The notes under the pieces are model-generated. The model made no database searches. It saw nothing but the letters and a program-made list of their open reading frames with translations, and had not been told where the DNA came from. Below, piece by piece: positions 1 to 15,110 of a stretch of 29,611 nt of DNA (positions are counted from its first letter, which is position 1; each line of letters opens with the position of its first letter). The position numbers and the translations under genes are program-made. The stretch is from assembly GCA_025602915.1 (NCBI GenBank), contig JAHLJZ010000143.1, positions 1 to 29,611 of the forward strand. The letters run 5' to 3'. Source of the DNA: Paraphysoderma sedebokerense (lineage: Eukaryota; Blastocladiomycota; Physodermatomycetes; Physodermatales; Physodermataceae).

Positions 1-557
1 CACAATTCCCTCTATTAAAATTATTTCTGAAGCGAGATTATCTCAACAACCGCGATGTTCCATATATTGTTTATAGCGTAATAAGAAATCCAACAACTTG
101 TCGTAGGAAGAACTGATTGCATACATAAACGATAGAATTGGAAATTTAGATTCTGATCAACTGATGTAGGAATGGCCAATCCATTGCTTAAACTTGACAA
201 TTTACAAAGAAGATTTATTTTCGTTAGAAAGCGCCTCGAATTGCTCAGAAAATAACAATTCCTCAGAAAATAACAATTATGTGATGTGTCTAAATTTAAT
301 GTTATCAAGCGATCTGGTTGAGACTCGCCAGATTTCATGAGCTATGACAGAACTGGCTAGACATTCGTGAAGACAGACATTTAATATTTAACATAATAAC
401 GTTTAAACAGTATGAAGCCAAATTTTGCAAGTCCTTAAGTTTCTGACTTGGAAAAATTTTGGTGTAGGTTTCTATAATTACATTCTGACGATAAAAGGTA
501 TTCAGGAATAAACTATATCTAACAGAATGCATTCTTATACTAACTACCATTTAGAAT
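1..557. other. Left flank, no convincing gene
   Basis: This stretch lies downstream of the protease gene. Its open frames (for example about 105 codons on the minus strand at 21-338) have low-complexity, atypical composition, no recognisable domain and no splice logic linking them to a neighbour. The only structure I see is a short direct repeat near 244-279. It probably holds the protease 3' UTR and intergenic DNA. A distal exon of a gene outside the window cannot be excluded. Confidence 0.5.
244..279. repeat. Two-copy 18-bp tandem repeat
   Basis: The 17-base string ctcagaaaataacaatt occurs at 244-260 and again at 262-278, giving an 18-bp period with one differing base between units. It is too short and has too few copies to be more than a replication-slippage microduplication. 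It gives an apparent NCYFL doublet in a spurious minus-strand frame. Confidence 0.8.
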
Positions 558-1990
558 TTAAAATTTCGGTAATTGAAGCAACACATTCGGTGATCCGTAG
601 ATATCGCCTTTCATCGCACCTTTCAATGCTGCTTCGACCAACTTGTCGCGAAGTTGAGAAGGCGGTACCCCTCTTCCTAGCATCACTGCTCCTACCCCTA
701 TAAAGGATTAAGCTTGTTAAATGTTGTTCGTCAGACAAAAATTTACGAGAAAGGAAATACCTGTGACCAATGGTGTGGCGAAGCTTGTACCGCCGGTGGT
801 ATGATACTCATTCGGACTTCTTGCGGATGCCGAGACAATACCGTCTCCACTAAATATAATTGGCGACTGTTAGTTAAAGCGAAAAGGTGAAGATCCAAAG
901 GCAAGACTTACGGTGCAATTATATCAACACATTTTCCTCCACTGCCGGCTATGGTGTTATTTCTTGCGGCCGATGTGACAGTTATTGCCGTTGGTTCTCT
1001 TGCAGGCGAAAAGTGGCACCCAGTTCCATTTCCGTTCGGGGCACTAACGACAACTGGGATACCGGCAGCTACTGCGTTTCTTACGACTGTGTCTAAAGCC
1101 ATAGATTGACTAGTCAATAAAAAGGTACACTTTGGGATGTCATAAAATAATACAAACCAACGGCAGTCGAATTCTGTACGGCTAGAGACATGTTGATTAT
1201 TGCATTGCGTTTGCTATCTTTAATCTTCTTCACTGCTAATTCCACACCCTTGACTACCGCAATATTGGTCAACTCCTCCTTACCTTCTTGCGTTCCTAAA
1301 AATACAGATATTTGTTATTTATCGCGCCTTCAATTTTTGTGCTCACTTGTGCCTTACCAGAAATGCGAATCATAAAGATATTCGATTGCCTGGCTACGCC
1401 AGTCGTATTGCCAGCAGCAACGCCCGCGGATATCGTTCCGTGTCCATCTCTTCCAACAGGGTCTCCATTTTTAGGATCATCGACTGCGACATCGTTAATT
1501 AGTTTGGCTCGTCCTCCGAACTCTTGATGTGAAACTAAAATGCCCGAGTCGATCTGTAGCGTAAAGAATTAGCCTCAGCGGCGTGGATGTAAAAGCTAAA
1601 CTAGGAATTGATACACACAAAATAAATATCGACATCTTTTCCGGGGTTATCAGGTAGATTCAAAATGTTGTCTCGCTTCCCGTCCAGCATATCTAAACTC
1701 CAACGTGATCCATTTTGTGGAAGAGGGTGAGCGCCAAGAAATTGAGCTGGTTTACTTTCTTCCACCCACAGCACATCATCTCCAGCTTCCAGCTGCCGCC
1801 TTTCGTTGGAGTTTACACATGCAATTGAAAGATTAACCGGCTTATGGTCTACATGAGTAGAGCGGGCGCGAAGACGGATGGAAGGGCCGGGCAATTGTTT
1901 AGCGACAATGTAACAGTCTTTGTCCGAACTGGCCGGGGCTGAGAAGGAGTAAGTTGTCAATGAGAGTAGGGTGAAGAGAAGAAGATACAT
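558..1990 (-). CDS. Secreted subtilisin-like serine protease (S8, proteinase K type)
   Basis: Six exons join in phase to 378 residues: 1990-1619, 1553-1358, 1295-1154, 1109-912, 849-761 and 697-558; introns are 62-65 nt. Residues 1-18 form a hydrophobic signal peptide. Next comes an I9-like propeptide ending near DVLWVEESKPAQFLG, then the S8 domain. The catalytic set is visible: Asp126 in YFIDSGI, His162 in GRDGHGT, oxyanion Asn262 in SAPNGNG and Ser325 in GGTSFATP. The length matches the proteinase K family, whose members are secreted endopeptidases used for nutrition, defence or host invasion. The usual histidine after GTSMATP is Leu here (GTSFATPLVTG). The gene is divergent from the ankyrin gene. 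The start is the only ATG that precedes the signal peptide. The exact exon 3/4 junction (donor at 1153) is the least certain splice. Confidence 0.9.
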
Positions 1991-2595
1991 TTTGAATGAA
2001 GAGGCATTAACAGTGCCAATTTATATGCACTGCTTGAGGGTTTAAGCTTTTAATTACAGTTTTCCATCTCAATTCTGTTTTTATCTGAGAGCCATGTCGA
2101 GCGCGGAACTGCTTCGATTTCGCACCGGACATCGCAGTTTAATACGCGGCAATTGTTGCGACCAATTGGATAAATTCGACACAGAACTTGTTCGCCTTTA
2201 GCTCAAATGGATAAATCCTAGAGTATATTTTACCGATTCTGATAAAAAAAAGCCGTCAATTTTCACAGGCAAGTATCTCCTACTCGTACATTAACATTTT
2301 CCGGTGAGGAACCCGAGCATAGTCGATATTCTTAAATTGAAAAATGAAGCAAACATATGCAGTATCAGACACCATAAATAAAACAGGTCGATTCTTAGAT
2401 ATGATCAAAGTGATCCGTGCTGAATGCGCCAGCAAAATTAGACCCACCCGAGCCAGCCATCCATTTATTGAGCTCCCCCAATGCATTACTCAATACTTCT
2501 TTTTTATTTTATTTTGTTGCAGCCAGAGTTGACCATTCCGGACTAAACCTTAATTTTTGCAATCTCTAATTTCCTGGCAATAGAAACTTTGCGGA
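1991..2595. other. Divergent intergenic region between protease and ankyrin genes
   Basis: This holds the putative upstream regions of both divergent genes. Short open frames exist on both strands (for example 2344-2532 plus) but have no family resemblance. A pyrimidine-rich tract ending in ttgttgcag near 2521 looks like a 3' splice site, so the ankyrin mRNA may have a spliced 5' leader. No RNA gene is supported. Confidence 0.45.
2020..2025 (-). promoter_or_regulatory. TATA-like box of the protease gene
   Basis: TATAAA reads on the minus strand 30 bp upstream of the protease ATG. A TATA box this close implies a very short 5' UTR or a downstream shift of initiation. The match is a single hexamer in moderately AT-rich DNA, so it is only suggestive. 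Confidence 0.3.
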
Positions 2596-5500
2596 ATGGA
2601 AACCACAAATTTCACGGAACGTTTCCTCCAAGCGTGCACAATAGGGGACATTCAATATGTTTCCTCCATTCTTAGAGAACATCCCGACTTAATACAGGTT
2701 AATGATACCAATGGTCATAGTCCTATTCATATTGCATGTATTCAAAACCATCCAGACTTAGCTTCTCTCATCCTTCGTATTTCACCAAGTTCAGTGGAGA
2801 AACCAATACCGTCGTCTGGTTTGACTCCACTTCATCTCGCCATACAGCATGCGTGCTGCGGAAAAGAGGACGATTGCCCGAGATCTAAGTTGCTTGAAGT
2901 ACTAATATCGCATAGCGCCAATATTCACGCAACTGACTCATCTAAACGACGACCTCTTCATTATGCTGCTTTAAACGGTTGCATCTCATCCGCTCGAAAA
3001 CTGCTGCACAACGGGGCATTAATAGATGTCGCAGACGAAAAAGCTAGTACACCTCTCTGCATCGCCATTAAAAATACGGATAAAGAGATGGTACAATTCT
3101 TGATTGAACATAAAGCAGACCTACATTCAAAAGGAGATTCCGATTGCAGATTCCCACTCCACATCGCGATAGTATCGAATCAACTTGACATTGTGAAAAC
3201 GATGGTTGAGAAAGATTCCACCATTATACATCGACAAGACGGAAATGGCAGGGATGCTATTTTTATAGCGTTGGGGTTCGGTCAAACCCAGATTGCAGAG
3301 TACCTGTTAGGCCATCCTAGTAACGAATCTAGAGATAGAAATACATTTCGGGACTTCAACTATTGCACTCCTTTGTCATTACTATGTCAAATGGCCGCTC
3401 GAGATGAGAAGAAATATCATCACGCTATAACTTGGTATATCAATAGATTTTCGTCTCAAATATCAGCCGAAATTGTCGATCTTGATTCATTAGGGCTGAC
3501 AAGCTTACATCACGCACCATCGACCCGTATTCTTTCCGTCTTATTACCTCACTGTGACAATATCAATGTTGGGCAAAATTCATTGAACGGCACTCCGCTT
3601 CATTATTACGCCTCGAAAGGCAGCTTAGAGTTAGTTGATTTTATCCTTTCGAAAGGAGCCGATTTAAATGCACTAGATGTGTGTAGTAATACTGCATTAC
3701 ACCTTGCGGCTGAAAATGGACACCTATCCATCGTCAAAGTATTGGTTGAGAAAGGTCTATCGGTTATGGCCAGAAACGAAGAAGGTTGCATTCCTTTGCA
3801 TTTGGCTTGTGAGAATGGATGGAACGACTGTGTGCGCTACCTAATATCAAAAGGTTCTGATCCGAACATGAAAAGCAATAATGGTATCGGATGTTTGACT
3901 GTGGCAGCTCAAAATGGTCACATAGAAGTAGTAAAAGGTACAGTGACCATTATGACTTCGATTTTGTGGTCAATCTAATAACGTCGACTTGATTTATAAG
4001 TTCTCGTACAATCCGGAATCGACATTAACACTACCGACCCCGAAGGCGACACTGCTCTTCACGTCGCTTGTGCTTTTAACAAACTCGCCATTGTTGAATA
4101 CCTGGTTGCATCAGGCGCCTCGGTTAACGTGAAAAACAAAAACGAGGACACCCCGCTGCATGATGCGTGTCGATTAAATTCCATTGAAGTTGCCAGCTAT
4201 CTCGTTGAGCATGGCGCTAACATATTTTCTCCCGATTGTGATGGCGATACCCCACTAGGCTGGTCATCGTTTTTTGGGAATGAAGATTTAGCGTCTTTTT
4301 TGGCGTCCAAAGGTGGTATTGAACTCATCAATTCACAATGCGGTAATATGGATACGCCATTACATTGGGCTTGCAAAAAAGGGTACGATCAAATTGTGGA
4401 GTTTTTATTGGAAAAGGGAGCATCGCCGAATTTGAAGAATGCAAATCTCCAGACACCTTTGCACTGGGCTTGCTCTAGTTCAGGTCATACCTATTATCAA
4501 TGTGCAAACGTTCTGGTATACCATTCTCTGGTGACGTTTAAACCATCGAAAAATGTGTACTTACTTAATTATTTTATCAGATATTGTTCGGTGCGGAAGT
4601 CAATGCTGTGGATAAAGACGCAAACACCCCCCTTCATTTTGCCTGTAAAACATCAAACGCGGAACTTGTACAGTGGTTATTAGAAGAAAATGCCGCAGTC
4701 AATTCTCGAAATAAATATGGGGAAACTCCGTTTGTATTTTTTGTGCCACGTCACTATCTCCGATACATTTCGTTAATATTTGTATTTGGCACCTTTAGCC
4801 TCGACGTTGCTCGAAAACATCGACAAAAAGATATTATCAATTACCTCACAGAATACATTTCCTCCTTAGAAGAGGAAATCGCTTCAAATCAGGACGAAAT
4901 CGTCCTTGCTCTGCCGTTATATAATCGTCTTCACAGTGCCATCAAAGACTGTTCGAACTCATTGTTGCCAAATTTGATTCAAAAGTATCCCGACGATGTC
5001 AATCACGCCGTCAATGAAGGTCTCACTCCACTACATTTAGCATGTATGACCGGAAATTTTGAGGCCGTTAAATTGTTGCATGAAGCAGGAGCAAACCCAA
5101 CCGTAAAGGATAAAAAGTACGGAAACGCTGCAATTCATTGGGCAGTAAACGGATCGCACGCCAATATCGTCCAGTACTTGATTCGCTCTGCCGATGTCGA
5201 CATAAATGTTATTAATTTGAGACAAAATACGCCCCTCATGATTGCAATGGAGAATGGCGATGAAGCAATAACGTGGCTTTTACTAACTTACGGCGCAGAT
5301 CTTAGCGCGAAGAATGAAGATGGTAAAACTGCGACAGATAAAGCTGGGAAGAATGTTAAAGTCCTGAATTTGGTATGGCTGTGGACTGGCGTTTCGACCG
5401 TTCTACAACGAGGGGAATTCCTTGAAATTGAGAAAGGGGAATGGATCCGTGAGCAAGTCAGCACTTGGGGTGCAGATTCTAGACGTATTTCTCAGCATTG

Positions 5501-6731
5501 GAAAAGCAAACGATTTATGAAGTCACGCTCAACGGAATCGAACAATCCCACTGAAATTGCCCGTGTCACTTACGAGAAAGTACGCGCCCTTCTCAAATCT
5601 TACGAGCAAAAAGGATTCATCGATAAAGTCAATGTCCTTCATTATATTAATATGTTTTTCGATGATACTGAAGCTATTATCCGTCAATGGAGTGATTGTC
5701 AGAAGCAGTACAAAACACTAAGCGGGAAGGTTGAAAAATTTCTCCCTTCCGCTCCAGGAACCAAAGTCGCACCAGACGAAAAGGTCAAGGATTTGGAGGA
5801 AGATATTCGGGACTTCCAAAACAACACACTTACTAACTTTCGACAGAAATTAGCCCCGGAGTTTCCTACGAACGAAGACATTATAACATTCAAAGGAGAG
5901 ATGGAAGTATTGCGTTCCTATAGCAGTTGCTTAGAATCAACAATGAGATCTTTAGAAAAGGCAAAAGAATCAGTAACACAGAATCTACAAATCATATTGG
6001 AACAGCCTTTCACGTCCGTTATCTTAGCGCCTTACATGGGTATTTTTATCGATTTTACAGAACCGCATCGAAAGGATGAGCCAGAAAGCATGCTCGGTAT
6101 CCTCAATACTATTTTTGACCAAGAAAAACTTGATAGTTCTAACAATGGTGGTCAGACAACTCGCAGAACTATGCTTGGTCGAGGAATGGGTCTCGTTGGC
6201 AATTCGGCTTCGGAAGGCGATAGTGACGAGTCGACAAATTCTTTGCCGATTCATCAATTACAAGACACGGTGGACACCCAGCACGACGTCTGGGAAGATG
6301 TCTCGACTGAAGATAGTTCCGCAGGGTCATCCTTCATTAAATCCGGAAAAATTATCCCTACTCTACCGATTCCATCCTCCTTAGGGGTTAAGGAATCCAT
6401 TCAATACAAGCCTTTATTAGAATTCATTCATAAACATCTCGTCACATACATTGATCATTTAATTAACAGATACAATGGTCTTTCAATCATAATTAAGAAG
6501 AATCTCACAATTATCGAGCAAATTGAAGAAGCTAGAAGTTCGATTGTGCAACAGGTATTGTCAGATTTAGTGCAATTTGAAAATTCCTTAGCAGAAGGTC
6601 TAGGGAAAGTGGAGGCAGGAGGTGTGCATTCGAAGGGAGGATTGTTCGGTTTTGTTACCAAATTTAAATTTGGAGAAAAACCTGACAAAGACAGTAGACA
6701 GAGCAAAAAAAGTAGAATGTCTGGAATGTAG
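2596..6731 (+). CDS. Large ankyrin-repeat protein with helical C-terminal region
   Basis: Three exons (2596-3937, 4001-4515, 4581-6731; introns of 63 and 65 nt) join in phase to 1,335 residues. Roughly 18-20 ankyrin units, many with TPLHxA cores, fill residues 15-740 in two blocks separated by a short acidic helical linker (SSLEEEIASNQDE). The rest, about 500 residues, has no ankyrin units. It is rich in predicted helices and heptad-like Leu/Ile spacing, contains a low-complexity acidic Ser/Thr segment, and ends in a basic KSRMSGM tail. I do not recognise that C-terminal region. Ankyrin arrays bind proteins, so a scaffold role is inferred only. In exon 3 an in-frame stretch at 4734-4798 looks like a 65-nt intron interrupting a TP-LDVA ankyrin motif, but removing it shifts the frame. 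The upstream neighbour is divergent; the next gene starts 125 bp downstream. Confidence 0.85.
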
Positions 6732-6766
6732 AATTTAGATGACCCGCATGTCGAATTTAAGTTTTA

Positions 6767-6772
6767 AATAAA
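6767..6772 (+). terminator. Poly(A) signal of the ankyrin gene
   Basis: A canonical AATAAA lies 36 nt after the stop codon and 85 bp before the start of the next gene, in the position expected for a fungal polyadenylation signal. Confidence 0.5.
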
Positions 6773-6856
6773 CATGATGTGGCGTGACCCCACATAATCA
6801 CATTCCTGCAAATCCTACCTATTCTCCAATGAGCACATTAGATTGGATGTAATCAA

Positions 6857-9800
6857 ATGAATGAATGTTGCTCTACCTCAGTAGCTGCAAAAGAGCAGAG
6901 ACTCCGCACACTTCTTCAATTATTGGAAGTCTTTGTCGGCAAAGATCGAAGTACTTCGGTGGAAGGAAACGGTTTGTATTTACAACTCATGCAAATCAGC
7001 AACCATCTATACATTGGAGAAAAATTTAACTGAACGTTCCGTCATTTTCATGCCATTCCTGATGCACAGGAGAGTTACGCTCTTTCGATGACATTTTGCA
7101 ACTTCGACTGTCCGAATTCGGAAGGTTGGCCGCCGAAAATATCGATGACTTGATTTTGCAAAGAGAAAATGACATCAAAGTAGTTGAGACAGCGACTGTC
7201 AGCGAGCATGGCGATTTCACGGCGTCATCATTCAAACAATTTGTGTCGAAAATTCTGGGTATTCTGTTCGCCATCCAAAACGAAATTGTGTTTTTATCGA
7301 AGAGTGGTTTGTTCACTTTGTACGCCTGGAAATGTCGATATCTTTAGTTAACATATGTTAATATGTCGCCATCCGATTAGACTCTCCGCAAGATCAGAAA
7401 GATTTGTTGGGTTTGAAAGACTTGGGAATTGTGCATTCCGCTCTGGAAGTGGTGGTGCTGTTCGGACTTTGTCAGTTCTTTCAGGCGGGAGTGGGTTGGC
7501 CGATTGAAAAGCGTTCGAGAGCGGCAACATTCCTTCCGTCCTTAGGTACTGGAAATTGTTTTCTCAACGACTTTTTAGTTAATACTAATCTCTTTTCCAA
7601 CAGAAAACTTTAGGACATCTGATCGAAATCATTTCATATTTTGTACACGGCATTTATGTATTCTAGCCCTGGACAAGCGACCATCTATTTACACATCAAT
7701 TGCTCAATTAATATTGCAAAGATATCTCTCGGATATTTATGCCGCATTAATTCAAATAGTGTATGGCCCGACATTTGAAACTCAAAATCAAAATTCTGAG
7801 CCAGATGTGCCATCGAGACCGAAAATCCCTCAATCACCGGCTGACATAAGTTCAGTTCGCATTGAGGAACGATCGACCTTGAGTCAGACGAAGAAAGAAG
7901 ATCAAGAAAGGACAGAGTTTGCTGCACTATTTGAGGATCTTTATAATAGGTATTGTTTCAGCACAGAATTTGCTGATCCTTACTTACTTACGAGGATATT
8001 ATTTCAGCGCGGATCCGGCTTTAACGATGGAGGCGTTGTCCGTACTTCTGAGACCTCCGAAAGCATCTCCACCCCGGTGGTTGTCAAGTGTTTGCGGGCG
8101 GTATCTATCTCAAATCGTCTTAAGAAAGAATGGCATACGGATAGTCTTGGAGTTCATGCTTGGTGGAGACGAACACGGTTGGTTGCAAATTTCATCGGAA
8201 CCATGCATCAATCGACTAACGCATCTTGGGTAGTTAACATTAATCACATTTACCAAGCATCGAAATTAGTTCTATCAGTTCCCAAGCAGTTTACGTCGGT
8301 GGAGGTATTATTGATCTTTTACTTCAACTACTAGACGAGGTGCGATTTCTGACGACTGTCGGCAGGAGTACTACAATCACATATCACCCCAATTGCTGCA
8401 TCTAATATCTGCACCAGAGACCACTATATCGCAATATACGCTACAAGCATGTCGATATATTACGAGTCAAATGATCATTAGGTACCCAGAAGTCGGGAAA
8501 AGTTGTCTGATAGATAAGATTACTTCGCCCTTGATAAAATACTACAAGTCGCATCGTTCGCCAGTAAAGTTTGTATTTTAACCTATTGAAATTTATTTCT
8601 CCGCCGAGAATTAACGTTTAAAGTGATCAAGTGATGCATCAATAGATCATAATATCATAATCAGTGACGAATCGGAGGTAACAAATTGTTTACAGACTCT
8701 GCATAGACTTCTAGTCGGGTCGGAACCAAACCATATCTTGATGAATTCCATCTCTGGTGGTGAGTTCAACGTTGCATTTTGGTTGGACTGGCAGTCATTT
8801 AACATTTGATACAAGTTATACCGCCTCTTTTCCATTTATACGATTTTGCTTCTGAATCCAAATCCTTCCTCAAGGGGACCGCAGAAGACATTTTAACCGT
8901 TTACTTGAAACTTGCCGATAGCAAGGATAGCTTGCGCAGTTTGGAAGAGATTGCATTCGGAACTCTGGATAATGATGTTTCCAAAACTGTTGCAGTTTTC
9001 GCCCCGGGAAGTTCTGCTGGAATTGTTATTAGAAGTGGGAAACTCTCTCCCAGGTCAATTCTTCGCCTTCGCTAACATTGATGGACAAGTATCTAATTCA
9101 AGAACTATAGGAATCCACACACAGATGATCAATCTGCTCACAAACTGATCGATTTGCTCGCTACGGTTTCGAATGAGGACCTGTCCGCCGAATTCTTTCT
9201 CCTTCTGCTGAATGATTACTCGCTCCTTAATGAATCCGAGCATGTCTCTCCCAGAAGGTTTCTGCATACTTAATTCAATGATCATCTCAAATTATTGACC
9301 AATAATATCATCTGCTCACAGAATGTTAACCCTACTGCAAATGATCCTATCGATGATTGATAAACTCGGGCCTTCCATTCTCAAAAAGCCAAGCCAAATT
9401 ATTATATTCGCTCACTCAACATTAGATATAGACGACCGAAGCGAAATTGATGAGGAATCTATTTCGTTAGCATTGTCTCTGGTGTCCGCTTTACTATCTG
9501 GTACATTCGACTGCTTTAATTATAAGTGAATCAATTATGACATTATGTCTAATTCTCCGCATCACAGGGCCAGTGGATACTATTAATTTTGACGATGATT
9601 CCGAAAGATTGTTGGACCAGATATCTTCAAAACTCGACAAACTTACCAAATCGTCGGACTCACCGGAAATTCATCAAACTGTCAGAACACTTAAAGTTAG
9701 TATTCAAGCGTACAACATTGAGAAGTTGGCACGAGCAAAGTCGAAAAGGAAGCTTGGTTTGTGTATTGGCAATTCACTCGTAGATTTTGTGAGCAATGGC

Positions 9801-10824
9801 CTTACACTATTTCCTTAGAACCATTGGAAGGTGATTGGAAACAGTTTCGACTGGCGTTGGAAGAAATCAAAGATGAAATGATTCCAGTTCAAGCTCACGG
9901 AATGGCTATCTTGCGCGATCTTGTGTTGAAAAAAGATAAAGCTGCTCAAGAAAATCTCGATCAAATTATAACCATGTTTATAGATATGTTGAAGAACGAG
10001 GATAGGTAGAAATGGTTCCTTAATGACTGTATCCTCCTTGACACGCGCCGAGTTGTTAACAATTCTATTCTATAGCTATCTCTATCTCAATGCCATCAAA
10101 GGATTATCATCTTTAACCGATGCCTATCCTGAACAAACCATAAAACAATTACTAACTTTGTACTCTGATCTCAAACAACTGACATTGGATCACAGACTTC
10201 GCATAGGCGAAGCGATACTACAAACCGTCCGTCGGGCGGGACCAGTTTTCGCAAAATACAGTTTGTCCCAATTTTCTTCGTCACTATGACATATAACCCA
10301 TTACTTTATTTAACATTCATTTATCCACTTTAAAGCCCCAGAATATCTTCCCCATTTATTCACGACACTCCGTGATCCTAATTCTACCATTCGAGCATCA
10401 AGTTTATCGATTTTGAGTCACGCAATTGAAAAAGCTCCTTTGGCGTTCACGATTCATTATCATGATATAATCGATTACGTAATTACATTGTTCAATTTGG
10501 AAAAAGATACTCAAATACGTCGAGGTATTATTCTATGATTTGGTTGAATTCCCAAATATACTTGAATAACACTCTGATCTCGTTTCCCTTCTATTCAAAT
10601 TTGAAAATACAGCGGCAGCCTACTTAATCTACACTCTTTTCAATTCTCTATCGACCGAAACGCTCAAATTAATTCCCGGAGACCTGTTGTTACGGTTATA
10701 CCGAACTTTAAAAATAGTAGGTACATTAGAGCAGGATGAAATGTGTAAAGGTCATGCTAGAGTCGCTTTGGGTGTGCTTGATGAGATAGTGAGAAGTGGT
10801 CTATTAGGAAACGTTGAGGGTTAA
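6857..10824 (+). CDS. TANGO6/Rtp1 homologue (HEAT-repeat, RNA polymerase II assembly/import factor)
   Basis: No single frame shows this gene. Sixteen exons join in phase to 976 residues, close to yeast Rtp1 and somewhat shorter than human TANGO6: 6857-6971, 7070-7306, 7381-7545, 7604-7949, 8008-8177, 8234-8304, 8366-8555, 8646-8756, 8816-9053, 9111-9257, 9322-9500, 9568-9756, 9819-10005, 10076-10260, 10336-10524 and 10613-10824. The RTP1_C1 domain (residues about 720-835) shows PVQAHGMAILRDLV and, across a splice, DRSYLYLNAIKGLSSLTD-like sequence. RTP1_C2 (from about 844) shows DPNSTIRASSLSILSHA followed by RRAAAYLIYTLF. The N-terminal part is helical with HEAT-like character. In yeast, Rtp1 helps RNA polymerase II assembly and nuclear import; animal TANGO6 was named from a Golgi/secretion screen. 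The weakest junctions are intron 1 (98 nt) and intron 7 (8556-8645, unusual GTTCGC donor). It converges on MCM5. Confidence 0.88.
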
Positions 10825-11217
10825 ATTTGTGTAATTTTGATGTTCTCCGATGCGAAGAAGAATGACTGATAAAAATGTAGGCTTAGTGATAGTTTACTTG
10901 TGAAATAATCGTGTAAAAATATGATATTCGGATTTTATGAAAACAAAAAATCATAATTTATAACTGACAACCTCTGGGCCCTTTTATGGATGTTAAAACT
11001 CAATTTGTGCCTTATATACAAAATGTCAATACAATATTATCTCTTTGTTACATGTTACTCTCTAACCAAACAATAGATACGGCTCAATGGAAAAGTACAG
11101 CACAAAAGACACGACGTCGTTAAAAGAACGGGAAATTATTGTCACATATTTCTTAATTTTGATCGATATTCATGGGCAGAAAATTCATAATGTTATGTAG
11201 CGATCAAGGTGGAATAT
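10825..11217. other. Convergent intergenic region, 3' ends of the Rtp1-like gene and MCM5
   Basis: About 390 bp of AT-rich DNA between two facing stop codons. It must contain both 3' UTRs. I see no open frame, RNA gene, repeat or clear AATAAA on either strand. Confidence 0.6.
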
Positions 11218-14712
<3,495 letters not shown>

Positions 14713-15110
14713 TTGTGGGTGTTTGAAGTTTTGCTTTCGGGGGAGGGAATGGACGATAGCCGAATGATTTGATCTGAGATGTGAGTGAGTGTGCGGATCA
14801 ACAGACACAGACTGAAAGTTGGGGTTGAGGGAGTGCGGTGGACAGGAGAATTGCGGAATGAAAAAGTAGTTTGGTTCCTCTGTTCGTTTTCCCTTGTGCA
14901 ATTCAGTGGGAATGGGGAACTGTAATCACGTGACAATTGAGTCGGTGATATTATCCCGTGATGTCACGTGCTTCGTCGGTCAAGTCACGTGTATAATCTC
15001 CTGCAATTGTTTATCGTTCGTTGGGTTTGTTGTGCTGGTCGAGGAAAGGGAACTCAAATCATCCACACACATCATTTTCATATGCCTATCTCCATATCTA
15101 TTCTATAAAA
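14713..15110. promoter_or_regulatory. Bidirectional promoter between MCM5 and the BRD8-like gene
   Basis: 398 bp separate the two divergent start codons. Long overlapping open frames here are antisense or extend MCM5 upstream without similarity. The right half holds three CACGTG palindromes within 65 bp, listed separately. No TATA box is obvious. The arrangement suggests co-regulation of a replication gene and a chromatin gene, but this is inference. Confidence 0.55.
14927..14991. promoter_or_regulatory. Cluster of three CACGTG E-boxes
   Basis: CACGTG occurs at 14927-14932 (context atCACGTGac), 14965-14970 (gtCACGTGct) and 14986-14991 (gtCACGTGta). All three are flanked by T on the 5' side. 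CACGTG is the core site of bHLH factors such as fungal Cbf1, Pho4 and USF-like proteins. Three perfect hexamers in 65 bp is far above chance (one expected per about 4 kb), so functional binding is likely. The factor cannot be named from sequence alone. Confidence 0.65.

Noticed and set aside
21-550. Minus-strand open frames of 105 and 71 codons left of the protease
   Set aside because: They have odd composition, no domain and no splice link to the protease, whose last exon closes cleanly at 558.
2194-2256. tRNA-like start (tagctcaaatgg resembles an A box)
   Set aside because: No B box (GGTTCGA-type) follows at the right distance and no acceptor or T arm can be folded, so I do not call a tRNA or SINE.
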